A DNA stretch of 12,161 bases from CAISDH01 sp964398805 (GTDB taxonomy: Archaea > Micrarchaeota > Micrarchaeia > Micrarchaeales > Micrarchaeaceae): the NCBI GenBank assembly GCA_964398805.1, contig CAYNNI010000057.1, forward strand, positions 1-12,161, given 5' to 3'. The stretch's first letter is position 1; the number at the start of each line of letters is the position of its first letter. A program made the position numbers and the translations under genes. Below are positions 6,613 through 12,161 of the stretch, piece by piece. The notes under the pieces were generated by a model. It was not told the origin of the DNA and ran no database searches. It worked only from the letters and a program-made list of their open reading frames with translations.

Positions 6613-7252
6613 GCAGTGCCTTGGCGCGTGCTTCCGCGTACGCGCCAATCTCGGCTCTAGCATCGCAGCGGTAAAGCGCGAACTCGGCAGCTTCCCTTGT
6701 CTGGAGCTGCTCTCATACGGCAGCAAGCTCTCTTACCTGGTCAAGACCGGCTCGCAGGACCTGCCGGGTCCGTTACTTGAGCTATCCGACGATTCCATAG
6801 TGTTCCTTTTTTTCTTCTCGAGGCCGGATGCGGCCGAGTACGGCATCCAACTGCTCAGGTTCATGTCGATGCTCGCATACCTGAACCCTCACTACTCAGT
6901 GGACCCTTCCGGGCTTTACGGCTACGTGATAGAGGCGCTGCGCAACAGATGGTCGCTGACAGCGCTGAGCGAGGCTGATGCCGATGAGGTGTTGCGCATG
7001 CGAGTAGTGTCGCTGAGCGGAATCAACGCATCGCTTTCGCGCGAGCTCGTATCGCTCTCAGGCGCCAAGGCATCACTGGAAAGGAAGGCGGGCATCCTTC
7101 TCAGATTCTGCTCTGAGGTCCTGGAAGGGTCCGGCGTCCTAAAATCTGGCGGCGCCGCGGGCAGCCGCCTTGCGTTTTCCTCTCTCGGAGTCGGGCGCGA
7201 AACAACCGAAGAAGTGCTTTCTTTGCTTAAAGAGGAAAGGGGGAGTCTGTGA
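6593..7252 (+). CDS. Hypothetical operon protein with internal 14-residue repeat
   Basis: 219 residues, not recognised. It overlaps the ATPase gene by 20 nt and its stop overlaps the next start (GTGA), so it is translated as part of the operon. There is no signal peptide. A short hydrophobic strand (DSIVFLFFFSRP, 67-78) looks like a buried beta strand rather than a membrane helix. Residues 139-152 and 153-166 are an imperfect tandem repeat (VSLSGINASLSREL / VSLSGAKASLERKA), probably helical. The C-terminal end (TTEEVLSLLKEERG) is charged. It is most likely a soluble cytoplasmic partner of the ATPase. No better upstream or downstream start was found. Confidence 0.6.
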   Translation: MSARSSKQCLGACFRVRANLGSSIAAVKRELGSFPCLELLSYGSKLSYLVKTGSQDLPGPLLELSDDSIVFLFFFSRPDAAEYGIQLLRFMSMLAYLNPHYSVDPSGLYGYVIEALRNRWSLTALSEADADEVLRMRVVSLSGINASLSRELVSLSGAKASLERKAGILLRFCSEVLEGSGVLKSGGAAGSRLAFSSLGVGRETTEEVLSLLKEERGSL

Positions 7253-8190
7253 CGCATACTGTCTATTTTGTGTTTGTCATCTTCGCAATTATCGCAGGCA
7301 GTGCCTTTGCGGATTCGTGCCAGACCCTTTGCATATCCCGCACCTCAACGGACGGAAACCGCTTAACCGCGTATCTTTCCTATGGCGGCGCTCCGCTCAG
7401 GGACTCGCTTGTCAACGTGGCGCTGAACAACGTATCGTCTGCCACCGTCCTGACGGACTCGAGCGGAGGATTTGCGCTGTACGCGCCTTTCCATCTCGGC
7501 AGGAATGTGCTATCCTTTCAGTACGAAGGCAGCAAGGCCACGCGCTCCTTATATTATTTCGGCAGCCTTTCCGGCCTGGCGCTCATCCCCATAGGCGCGG
7601 CATTCTACGCCGCGTTAAGGAGGTCTTCAAGGTTCGCTTCCGCCAACAGCGATGTGACGCTGAGTTATGCGCCCGATTCCAGCGTTCTAGGTGCCGAAAT
7701 CAGCAGAGAGCTGGTGTGCGGCATCGCGGCAAGGATGCGCGGAAGCAACGCGTACGCATTTAAGGGGCTGCCTCCCAGCGTGGACGAAGTGTCAGATTGC
7801 GTGAAGGAGCTCACCGGCGCCGCAAGCGCGCCGTACGTGAGGGCGGCCGCCGCCCGCGCCTGTTTGGACGCGTACTATGGGGTTCTGTGCATCGGCACGC
7901 TCCCCTACAGGGAAGTCGTGGCGAAAAAGCTCTACGAATCCGCAATAAATTGCGGCGCGTACTCTGCAATCGGAAGCAAGTCGATACGCGGGTTCTTCAA
8001 GCGTAACGGCATAGTGCCCTTCATGGACTACGCCGCCGCGCCCGCTGCATTGAGGACGAGCAAGCTGAGCATAGCTGTGCTTGGCATGGAGGGCTCTGCG
8101 CTTCGGGCTCTCTCATTAAGGGCATCGCGTAGCTCGTCGTTCCTGCTGTTTAACGAGCTGAATGGCCTCGTCGATGTGGTCAAATGCTGA
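7249..8190 (+). CDS. Membrane protein with exported beta-sandwich-like domain and large cytoplasmic domain
   Basis: 313 residues, starting with GTG that overlaps the previous stop; a GGAAAGGGGGA purine run lies upstream. A signal peptide (1-21, ending SAFA) is followed by an exported domain of about 75 residues. Its pattern, L-x-YGGAPLRDSLVNVAL ... TVLTDSSGGFALYAPFHLGRNVLSFQYEG (about 42-94), matches a carboxypeptidase-regulatory/transthyretin-like beta sandwich. C24 and C28 could form a disulfide. One transmembrane helix lies at about 103-123. The remaining 190 residues should be cytoplasmic, contain six Cys and are not recognised. In this operon it could link an external sensor or pilus-base domain to the cytoplasmic motor. 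The topology is seen in the sequence; the role is inferred. Confidence 0.65.
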   Translation: MTHTVYFVFVIFAIIAGSAFADSCQTLCISRTSTDGNRLTAYLSYGGAPLRDSLVNVALNNVSSATVLTDSSGGFALYAPFHLGRNVLSFQYEGSKATRSLYYFGSLSGLALIPIGAAFYAALRRSSRFASANSDVTLSYAPDSSVLGAEISRELVCGIAARMRGSNAYAFKGLPPSVDEVSDCVKELTGAASAPYVRAAAARACLDAYYGVLCIGTLPYREVVAKKLYESAINCGAYSAIGSKSIRGFFKRNGIVPFMDYAAAPAALRTSKLSIAVLGMEGSALRALSLRASRSSSFLLFNELNGLVDVVKC

Positions 8191-8375
8191 TAGGCGTCGA
8201 ACGTTATGTGGCGAGGATGGGCTTGGCGATCTGCATCGTGCTGCTGAATGCCGGTGCGCTGCTCCTATCCATCAGCGGCGAAGAAAGCAGTGCTCACACC
8301 TGCTCAATCGCAAGAGATACGATGCTCGGCGCTTTCCTGCTGGCGTTGATATCGCTGCTCGTGTACGTTTGGTGA
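8184..8375 (+). CDS. Small two-TM membrane protein
   Basis: 63 residues with hydrophobic helices at about 12-31 and 46-62, joined by a short polar loop (GEESSAHTCSIARDT). The start overlaps the previous gene by 7 nt and has TGTG exactly 5 nt upstream, supporting real translation. Not recognised by sequence. Small two-helix proteins of this size occur in conjugation-type systems as VirB2- or VirB3-like parts, but there is no signal peptide and no specific motif. A structural accessory subunit is the most that can be said. Confidence 0.5.
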   Translation: MLIGVERYVARMGLAICIVLLNAGALLLSISGEESSAHTCSIARDTMLGAFLLALISLLVYVW

Positions 8376-8379
8376 TTCC

Positions 8380-8667
8380 ATGTTAAGAAACATAAGGTCT
8401 TTCTACTCCGGCACAAGCGCGTTGGAGCCCATATTTCTTTCCTCTGCGGATGCCTTTTCTGCCTTTTCCCTCATTTTTGGTATCTCTGAGGCGTCCGCCC
8501 AGCATTACACCAGCAGCCTGGCCTTCGACCTGGCAATCCTGATTGCGGCGTTCTGCGCTTCTTTCGCATATTTTAAGTTCTACAAGACGGAGGCGCCCCG
8601 GGCGCGGCGCCTTACCCTGCTCTCGAGCATGCTGCTCTCCCTCCTGCTGATGGGTGCGATTGTATGA
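8380..8667 (+). CDS. Small membrane protein, possible VirB3/PrgI-like subunit
   Basis: 95 residues. A polar/amphipathic N-terminal half is followed by hydrophobic helices at about 47-65 and 79-95, separated by a basic loop (KFYKTEAPRARR). GGTGAT precedes the ATG, with GGTG 5 nt away, and the stop overlaps the start of the big ATPase gene (ATGA). VirB3 and PrgI proteins are of this size, have one or two TM helices and are usually encoded directly before VirB4, so position suggests that role. There is no sequence motif to prove it. The two-TM region of the gene at 4790 is a competing VirB3-like candidate. Confidence 0.5.
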   Translation: MLRNIRSFYSGTSALEPIFLSSADAFSAFSLIFGISEASAQHYTSSLAFDLAILIAAFCASFAYFKFYKTEAPRARRLTLLSSMLLSLLLMGAIV

Positions 8668-10922
8668 GTGTGCTGTCAGCGTTCAGGGTAACGGCGCTTC
8701 CGAACAAGGAAATCAACAAGGGCGCATTCTTCGAGGCTCTAGGTGCGAACGCATTTGCAATCGTCTACGATTTCAGCCTCAGGGTGACCTTCCTGTGCGT
8801 CGCAGCCGGAATCGCAGACGATAAGGTGCGCGCGGTAGAAAGGCTTATTCCTGGGATCTGCTTCGCAGAGGAGCGATGCCACGAACTGGAGCGCTGCGCC
8901 TGCACAAGCGCGTTTTCGTGCTACCGGAGCGCGGAGAGCTGCGAGGTTCCGCCCATGCACGATGTATTCGACAATGCGCCAGACAATGGGTTTATCGCCT
9001 TGCTCTTCGTGCCGTCAAGCGAGCGGGAACTCGAAGAGGCAAAATCCCATGCCGAGGCGATGCTGAGCAGCAAGGAGGTGCGGGAAACGCGCTCGATGCC
9101 TGAGCCTTTCAGCAGAAGATCAGCATTCTCGACACAGCGCGAGCTCTTCACAGCATCCGAGGAGACCGCGTTCCTCAACTGTGTTTTGGCATCCATGAAC
9201 AACGCCGTGCTCACCAACGGCCTAGCATACAAGTTCTTCCTCCTATCGCCTTCGGCAGACCGCTATGCGAGAGAGTACATAACCTCGCGTTTCCTGGTGC
9301 TCAAGGAGTTTGCAAGCAGTCCCGGCTTCGATGAGCAGGCGCGGGCGCTCTGCAGGGCGAGAGCGTTTCCGCTTGATACTGGCTACCTTGCGAATTTCCT
9401 GAACTTCTACGGTTCCAGCAAGCTGAGCTACGTGGTCCCCACCCGTAGCCCAGATCCAGCAAGCGGAATAGCCATAGGCACATTCATGAGCGGCGGCGTC
9501 GCAGACAGCCGTTTTCCAGTGCGGATATCCGCATCTACGCTGAACCTCGGCGCGATAATAACCGGGCTTCCCGGCAGCGGCAAGACGAGGGCGGCCATGG
9601 CGGTCATCGAGGGCATTCGAGAAAGTATGCCAGCCGCGCGCACGCTCGTCATCGCGCCAACAGATGAATGGGACGGCTTCGCGTTGGCTCATGGCATGTG
9701 CCTGGTAAGGCCTTATGCTGACGGAGTCCCAATCAATTTCTTCAGATGCCCTGCTGGGCTTAGCAGGGAACGGTTCTACGAGAGCCTCGCACTGGTAATC
9801 GCCGCCGCATCCAACGCCGGTCCGTATGAGAATCCTATGGTGCAGTGCCTTTTGAATGCGTTCAGAAGAACCTATTCCCTAACAGACAATCCAGACCCCG
9901 TCTCTGTTTATGATGCCATAGAAGAATCTATAATGCGCTTCCATGCGAAAAAGACGAATGCAGGGGTAAAATATACAAAGCATGGCGAGAACATAAGGTC
10001 CTCCTTGGAAGGCCTGCGCGCGATACTGAGCCGGCCAGAGTATTCGCTGCGCGATGGCCTAAAGGTCGAGGACCTTGCCGGCAAAGGTGCAGTGTTCGAC
10101 GTTTCGGAAGTGAGCGGGGAGAAGAAGCCCTACGTGTACGCGCTGCTGCTCAACCAATTGTATGCGATTGCCGCGGGCTTCGATGCAAAAGGCGATGACG
10201 AGCTGCGGCTCCTGATATGCCTGGAGGAGGCGCAAACCGTGCTGGGTAGTAAGGATTCTGCCGCCATTCAGGATTTGAAGCAGCGCATACAGGACTTCAG
10301 GAAGCAGGGTGTGGCTCTGATGCTGCTTGCGCACAACGTAACGGACATAGAGCAGGGCGTGCGCAGATTGTGTCAGACCAAGCTATACCTGAGGCAGGCG
10401 CCAGACGTCGCCGCCGTAGCGGTTAACGATCTGGTATTTACCTATGCGGAAGAGAAAGACGTTTCCCTGAAGCTCAAGCTCTTGGACTCCCGAATAGGCG
10501 CCTTCAGCTACATCGTGAAGCAGGGTCCCGAGAAGCTTGCGCAGGACACCATATTCATAAGGACCGCCGAGTATTCGCCCAAGGAAGGCGCGCGCGGCAA
10601 CCCTGTCGTAGACTACCTCCGCGAAAGTGGAATTCGTACGCCTGCCATCATACGGTCCCAATTCAACGTATCCGTGGATTCCTCGGGCGAGGAAAGCAAA
10701 CTGCAGCAGAGCTCGTGCTATGTGCGGCTTCAACATCTTGGCGACGAGGTGTTTACGCACAAAATAGGCGCCGAATGCGCAATAACGCAAGAGCTCATAG
10801 ACGGCATTGACTATGTAGTCCAAATCCTTGATAGGCGCATGCGCGCAATCCAAGAATTCAAGATAAAGGCATGCCCAAAAATAAACTTGCGCATCTGCGC
10901 GGAATCGATTGACGTTTCATAG
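8664..10922 (+). CDS. Large HerA/VirB4-family ATPase
   Basis: 752 residues. A soluble N-terminal domain of about 290 residues contains a dense cysteine group (C66, C72, C78, C80, C86, C93). The ATPase part has Walker A GLPGSGKT (301-308), APTDEWDGF (331-339) at the second strand, Walker B LRLLICLEEAQ (514-524) with a Glu-Glu pair, and RKQGVALMLLAHNVTDIEQGVRRL (546-569), the sensor and arginine-finger region of HerA-clan motors. A C-terminal region of about 120 residues follows. Size and order match full-length VirB4 or CedB-like proteins, and a VirD4-like coupling role is also possible. It is the last gene of the operon, joined to the small membrane protein before it by an ATGA overlap. The operon therefore has two motors. 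The ATPase call is firm; which T4SS motor it equals is open. Confidence 0.82.
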   Translation: MSVLSAFRVTALPNKEINKGAFFEALGANAFAIVYDFSLRVTFLCVAAGIADDKVRAVERLIPGICFAEERCHELERCACTSAFSCYRSAESCEVPPMHDVFDNAPDNGFIALLFVPSSERELEEAKSHAEAMLSSKEVRETRSMPEPFSRRSAFSTQRELFTASEETAFLNCVLASMNNAVLTNGLAYKFFLLSPSADRYAREYITSRFLVLKEFASSPGFDEQARALCRARAFPLDTGYLANFLNFYGSSKLSYVVPTRSPDPASGIAIGTFMSGGVADSRFPVRISASTLNLGAIITGLPGSGKTRAAMAVIEGIRESMPAARTLVIAPTDEWDGFALAHGMCLVRPYADGVPINFFRCPAGLSRERFYESLALVIAAASNAGPYENPMVQCLLNAFRRTYSLTDNPDPVSVYDAIEESIMRFHAKKTNAGVKYTKHGENIRSSLEGLRAILSRPEYSLRDGLKVEDLAGKGAVFDVSEVSGEKKPYVYALLLNQLYAIAAGFDAKGDDELRLLICLEEAQTVLGSKDSAAIQDLKQRIQDFRKQGVALMLLAHNVTDIEQGVRRLCQTKLYLRQAPDVAAVAVNDLVFTYAEEKDVSLKLKLLDSRIGAFSYIVKQGPEKLAQDTIFIRTAEYSPKEGARGNPVVDYLRESGIRTPAIIRSQFNVSVDSSGEESKLQQSSCYVRLQHLGDEVFTHKIGAECAITQELIDGIDYVVQILDRRMRAIQEFKIKACPKINLRICAESIDVS

Positions 10923-10939
10923 CTCCTGGCCACATAGGT

Positions 10940-10947
10940 CTTTATAC
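10940..10947 (+). promoter_or_regulatory. TATA box upstream of the hairpin run
   Basis: CTTTATAC lies about 25 bp before the first base of the first hairpin (10969), the normal archaeal distance from TATA to transcription start. It could drive a separate RNA or a long leader for rpl15e. No convincing BRE is seen. Confidence 0.45.
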
Positions 10948-10966
10948 GTGAATATGGATGCAATAC

Positions 10967-11160
10967 ACGTTTCACTTCTGTGAAACAGGTTTCAATAAAC
11001 CTCTTATACCAAGAGTCGCCATTTTCTATCATGTTGGTCACCAAATAACCAACATACGGCAGGCGTTTAAACCCACCTGCCGTCTTCAGAGTAGAGGAAT
11101 TCTACAGAGCCCAGAAATGCCTAAATGGAAAATACCTTCCTGAGATGGCAAGCTTTTTAT
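10967..11160 (+). ncRNA. Candidate structured RNA or long structured leader
   Basis: Consecutive inverted repeats fill this non-coding stretch: GTTTCAC/GTGAAAC (10969-10986, 4-nt loop); AGGTTT/AAACCT (10987-11002, 4-nt loop); CTCTT/AAGAG (11001-11015); ATGTTGGT/ACCAACAT (11031-11055); ACGGCAGG/CCTGCCGT (11056-11083); GTAGA/TCTAC (11091-11105); and a weaker GGAA/TTCC inside TGCC/GGCA (11118-11150). A T-rich run (11153-11164) then looks like an archaeal transcript end. GTGAAAC can also pair with the downstream GTTTCA, so alternative folds exist. No known class (tRNA, 5S, SRP, RNase P) matches. The ends are estimates from the TATA box and the T-run. It could also be operator DNA or the leader of rpl15e. 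Confidence 0.4.
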
Positions 11161-11162
11161 TC
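11152..11162 (+). promoter_or_regulatory. T-rich element: rpl15e TATA-like box or upstream terminator
   Basis: GCTTTTTATTC can be read as a degenerate TATA element for rpl15e, giving a leader of about 60-70 nt. It can also be read as a U-rich archaeal terminator for the hairpin-rich transcript before it. The sequence alone does not decide. Confidence 0.35.
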
Positions 11163-11210
11163 TTGTATCACGAATATACTGTATCGCATAAAGTCACTGT
11201 GCTTTTGCTG

Positions 11211-11230
11211 TGCATGCATCAATTCATGCA
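11211..11230 (+). repeat. Inverted repeat in the rpl15e leader
   Basis: TGCATG (11211-11216) and CATGCA (11225-11230) form a 6-bp stem with an 8-nt loop, ending 6 nt before the GGTG ribosome-binding site. It could influence translation of rpl15e. The direct repeat CTGTGC/CTGTGC lies just upstream. Confidence 0.4.
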
Positions 11231-11236
11231 AATTTT

Positions 11237-11240
11237 GGTG
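11237..11240 (+). promoter_or_regulatory. Shine-Dalgarno site deciding the rpl15e start
   Basis: GGTG lies 5 nt before the ATG at 11246. An in-frame ATG at 11210 would add 12 residues (MHASIHANFGVL) that are foreign to the L15e family, so 11246 is preferred. Confidence 0.7.
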
Positions 11241-11245
11241 TGCTT

Positions 11246-11824
11246 ATGGGCGCATATAGATACATAAACGAGACGTTTCAGAGGGAGTACAAGGAACGCA
11301 GCCAATTACTGAAGAACAGGATATCCGCATGGGCCAAGGAACCGCCGGTGCTAAGGATAGAAAAACCAACCAACCTTGCAAGGGCGAGGGAGCTCGGCTA
11401 CAAGAGCAAACAGGGAGTTGTTGTAGCAAGAGTACGCGTTCTTGGCGGCCTCAGGAGGAGAAGGGCTGTAGCAGGCGGCAGGAAGCCATCAAGGAGCGGT
11501 CAGTTCTTTTCATATGACAAATCCCTGCAGAGCGTGGCCGAGGAGCGCGCGGCAAGGAGGTTTTCAAACTGCGAAGTGCTCAATTCCTACTATGTGGCGC
11601 AGGGAAACAGCTACAAGTTCTTCGAGGTCATATTGCTAGACAGGAACAGCGCAGCCATAGCAGGTGACAGCCTCTATGCAAGCGTTGCCGCAAAACGCGG
11701 CAGGGCTTACAGGGGCCTTACCTCCTCAGGAAGGAAGCACAGGGGCCTGCTGAAGAAAGGCTTCGGAACAGAGAAGAACAGGCCAAGCGTGCGCTCAGGC
11801 AGGCGCGGCCTGCAGAACATGTGA
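11246..11824 (+). CDS. rpl15e: Large-subunit ribosomal protein L15e
   Basis: 192 residues, the usual length for archaeal L15e, a basic 50S protein found only in archaea and eukaryotes that binds 23S rRNA. Family features run the full length: N-terminal MGAYRYINETF, RIEKPTNLARARELGYKSKQG (38-58), VVVARVRVLGG, the basic block RRRRAVAGGRKPSRSG (69-84), SVAEERAARRFSNCEVLNSYYV (96-117) and FFEVILLDRN (125-134). The tail is rich in Arg, Lys and Gly. The start follows from the GGTG site and from the conserved MGxYxYI beginning. The acylphosphatase gene starts 4 nt after the stop, so the two are probably co-transcribed. It is a core gene and shows the window is chromosomal. Confidence 0.96.
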   Translation: MGAYRYINETFQREYKERSQLLKNRISAWAKEPPVLRIEKPTNLARARELGYKSKQGVVVARVRVLGGLRRRRAVAGGRKPSRSGQFFSYDKSLQSVAEERAARRFSNCEVLNSYYVAQGNSYKFFEVILLDRNSAAIAGDSLYASVAAKRGRAYRGLTSSGRKHRGLLKKGFGTEKNRPSVRSGRRGLQNM

Positions 11825-11828
11825 GCTC

Positions 11829-12140
11829 ATGCGGGCAAGCATGATAGTCACTGGCAGGGTTCAGGGCGTGGGCTTTAGGAATTTTGTAAGGGGCAGGGCG
11901 CAGCGCCTCGGCGTGAAAGGAATAGTCAGGAACAAGAAAGACGGCACAGTGGAAATATTCATCGAATGCAGGGATGTTGAACAAGCAAGGCAGTTCACAA
12001 ATGCGATAGCAGACAAAGGCCTTTCCTCTAATGCAGCGGTCAGCGGTGTGGATTTCTTCGAGGAGGGAGATCCGAAATACAGGAAGCCCTGGAAGGAATA
12101 CGGCGAGAGTTTCATAATAGACAACACAAAGAACGAGTGA
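11829..12140 (+). CDS. acyP: Acylphosphatase
   Basis: 103 residues, the standard size. The enzyme hydrolyses acyl phosphates such as acetyl phosphate or 1,3-bisphosphoglycerate. The signature GRVQGVGFR (9-17) gives the phosphate-binding loop and catalytic R17; GIVRN (31-35) gives catalytic N35; and DGTVEIFIEC (38-47) is the conserved third element. Both catalytic residues are intact, so it should be active. The C-terminal part (FFEEGDPKYRKPWKEY) is the usual variable end. TGTG lies exactly 5 nt before the ATG at 11829, and the gene follows rpl15e by 4 nt, consistent with one operon. An internal ATG at codon 5 is possible but has no such site. Confidence 0.94.
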   Translation: MRASMIVTGRVQGVGFRNFVRGRAQRLGVKGIVRNKKDGTVEIFIECRDVEQARQFTNAIADKGLSSNAAVSGVDFFEEGDPKYRKPWKEYGESFIIDNTKNE

Positions 12141-12161
12141 ATGTACAGCGCATCGCTGAAG
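12141..12161 (+). CDS. Possible start of a further gene, cut by the window edge
   Basis: An ATG follows the acylphosphatase stop directly and stays open for the seven codons visible (MYSASLK). GTG is only 1 nt upstream, so the spacing is not the usual one. Too short to identify; the true start may lie beyond the window. Confidence 0.3.

Noticed and set aside
3379..10922. Integrated conjugative plasmid
   Set aside because: No relaxase, integrase, replication gene or att-like repeat is visible, and both flanks are core chromosomal genes. Genes outside the window cannot be excluded.
10969..11002. tRNA-like T-loop (TTCAATA) next to a hairpin
   Set aside because: The closing pair expected as G53-C61 is T-A, and no acceptor stem, D-arm or proper 7-nt anticodon loop can be built around it.
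10969..11105. CRISPR array
   Set aside because: The inverted repeats differ from one another. There are no identical direct repeats with regular spacers.
10958..11143. 61-codon plus-strand frame and 77-codon minus-strand frame (10811-11044) in the non-coding gap
   Set aside because: No ribosome site at the expected spacing, no family resemblance, and the region is dominated by inverted repeats.
11210..11245. N-terminal extension of L15e from the ATG at 11210
   Set aside because: The 12 extra residues do not belong to the family, and the region contains an inverted repeat and the GGTG site of the ATG at 11246.

Overview
The window looks like a chromosomal segment of an archaeon, most likely a DPANN lineage of the Micrarchaeota type. 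The reasons are an archaeal/eukaryotic-type DNA primase small subunit (PriS), a ribosomal protein L15e gene, archaeal TATA boxes, heavy use of ATA for Ile and AGG for Arg, and Ser/Ala/Thr-rich secreted proteins. The phylum is an inference. Archaeal origin is well supported.

Layout. 1-1315 (+): the 3' end of a secreted surface protein, then a small membrane-anchored surface protein with an extremely Arg-rich cytoplasmic tail. 1319-2485 (-): priS, converging on that gene with a gap of only 3 nt. 2579-3180 (-): a visibly AT-richer VapC/AbrB-type toxin-antitoxin pair. 3181-3378: an AT-rich divergent promoter region with a 40-bp-offset direct repeat around a TATA box. 3379-10922 (+): nine tightly packed or overlapping genes that read as one operon. 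10923-11245: a non-coding stretch with a TATA box followed by a run of consecutive hairpins, a candidate structured RNA or leader. 11246-12140 (+): rpl15e and an acylphosphatase, then a possible gene start at the window edge.

The main interest is the nine-gene operon. In order it encodes a TrbC/VirB2-like pilin (signal peptide, two hydrophobic helices), a polytopic VirB6/TrbL/CedA-like channel protein, a two-TM protein whose soluble part looks like a VirB4 N-terminal domain, a VirB4-type ATPase domain (Walker A/B) encoded separately in an ATGA-overlapping gene, an unrecognised soluble protein, a membrane protein with a secreted beta-sandwich-like domain and a long cytoplasmic domain, two small two-TM proteins, and a second large HerA/VirB4-family ATPase. 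No relaxase, VirD4-like coupling protein or lytic transglycosylase was recognised. The set therefore resembles a domesticated conjugation-type (type IV secretion-like) apparatus, perhaps for DNA import as in crenarchaeal Ced, or for contact with a host cell, rather than a complete conjugative element. That role is inference.

Ten starts in the window share a GTG exactly 5 nt before the ATG (a Shine-Dalgarno GGTG/TGTG match). I used this to choose starts at 2956, 3757 and 11246.
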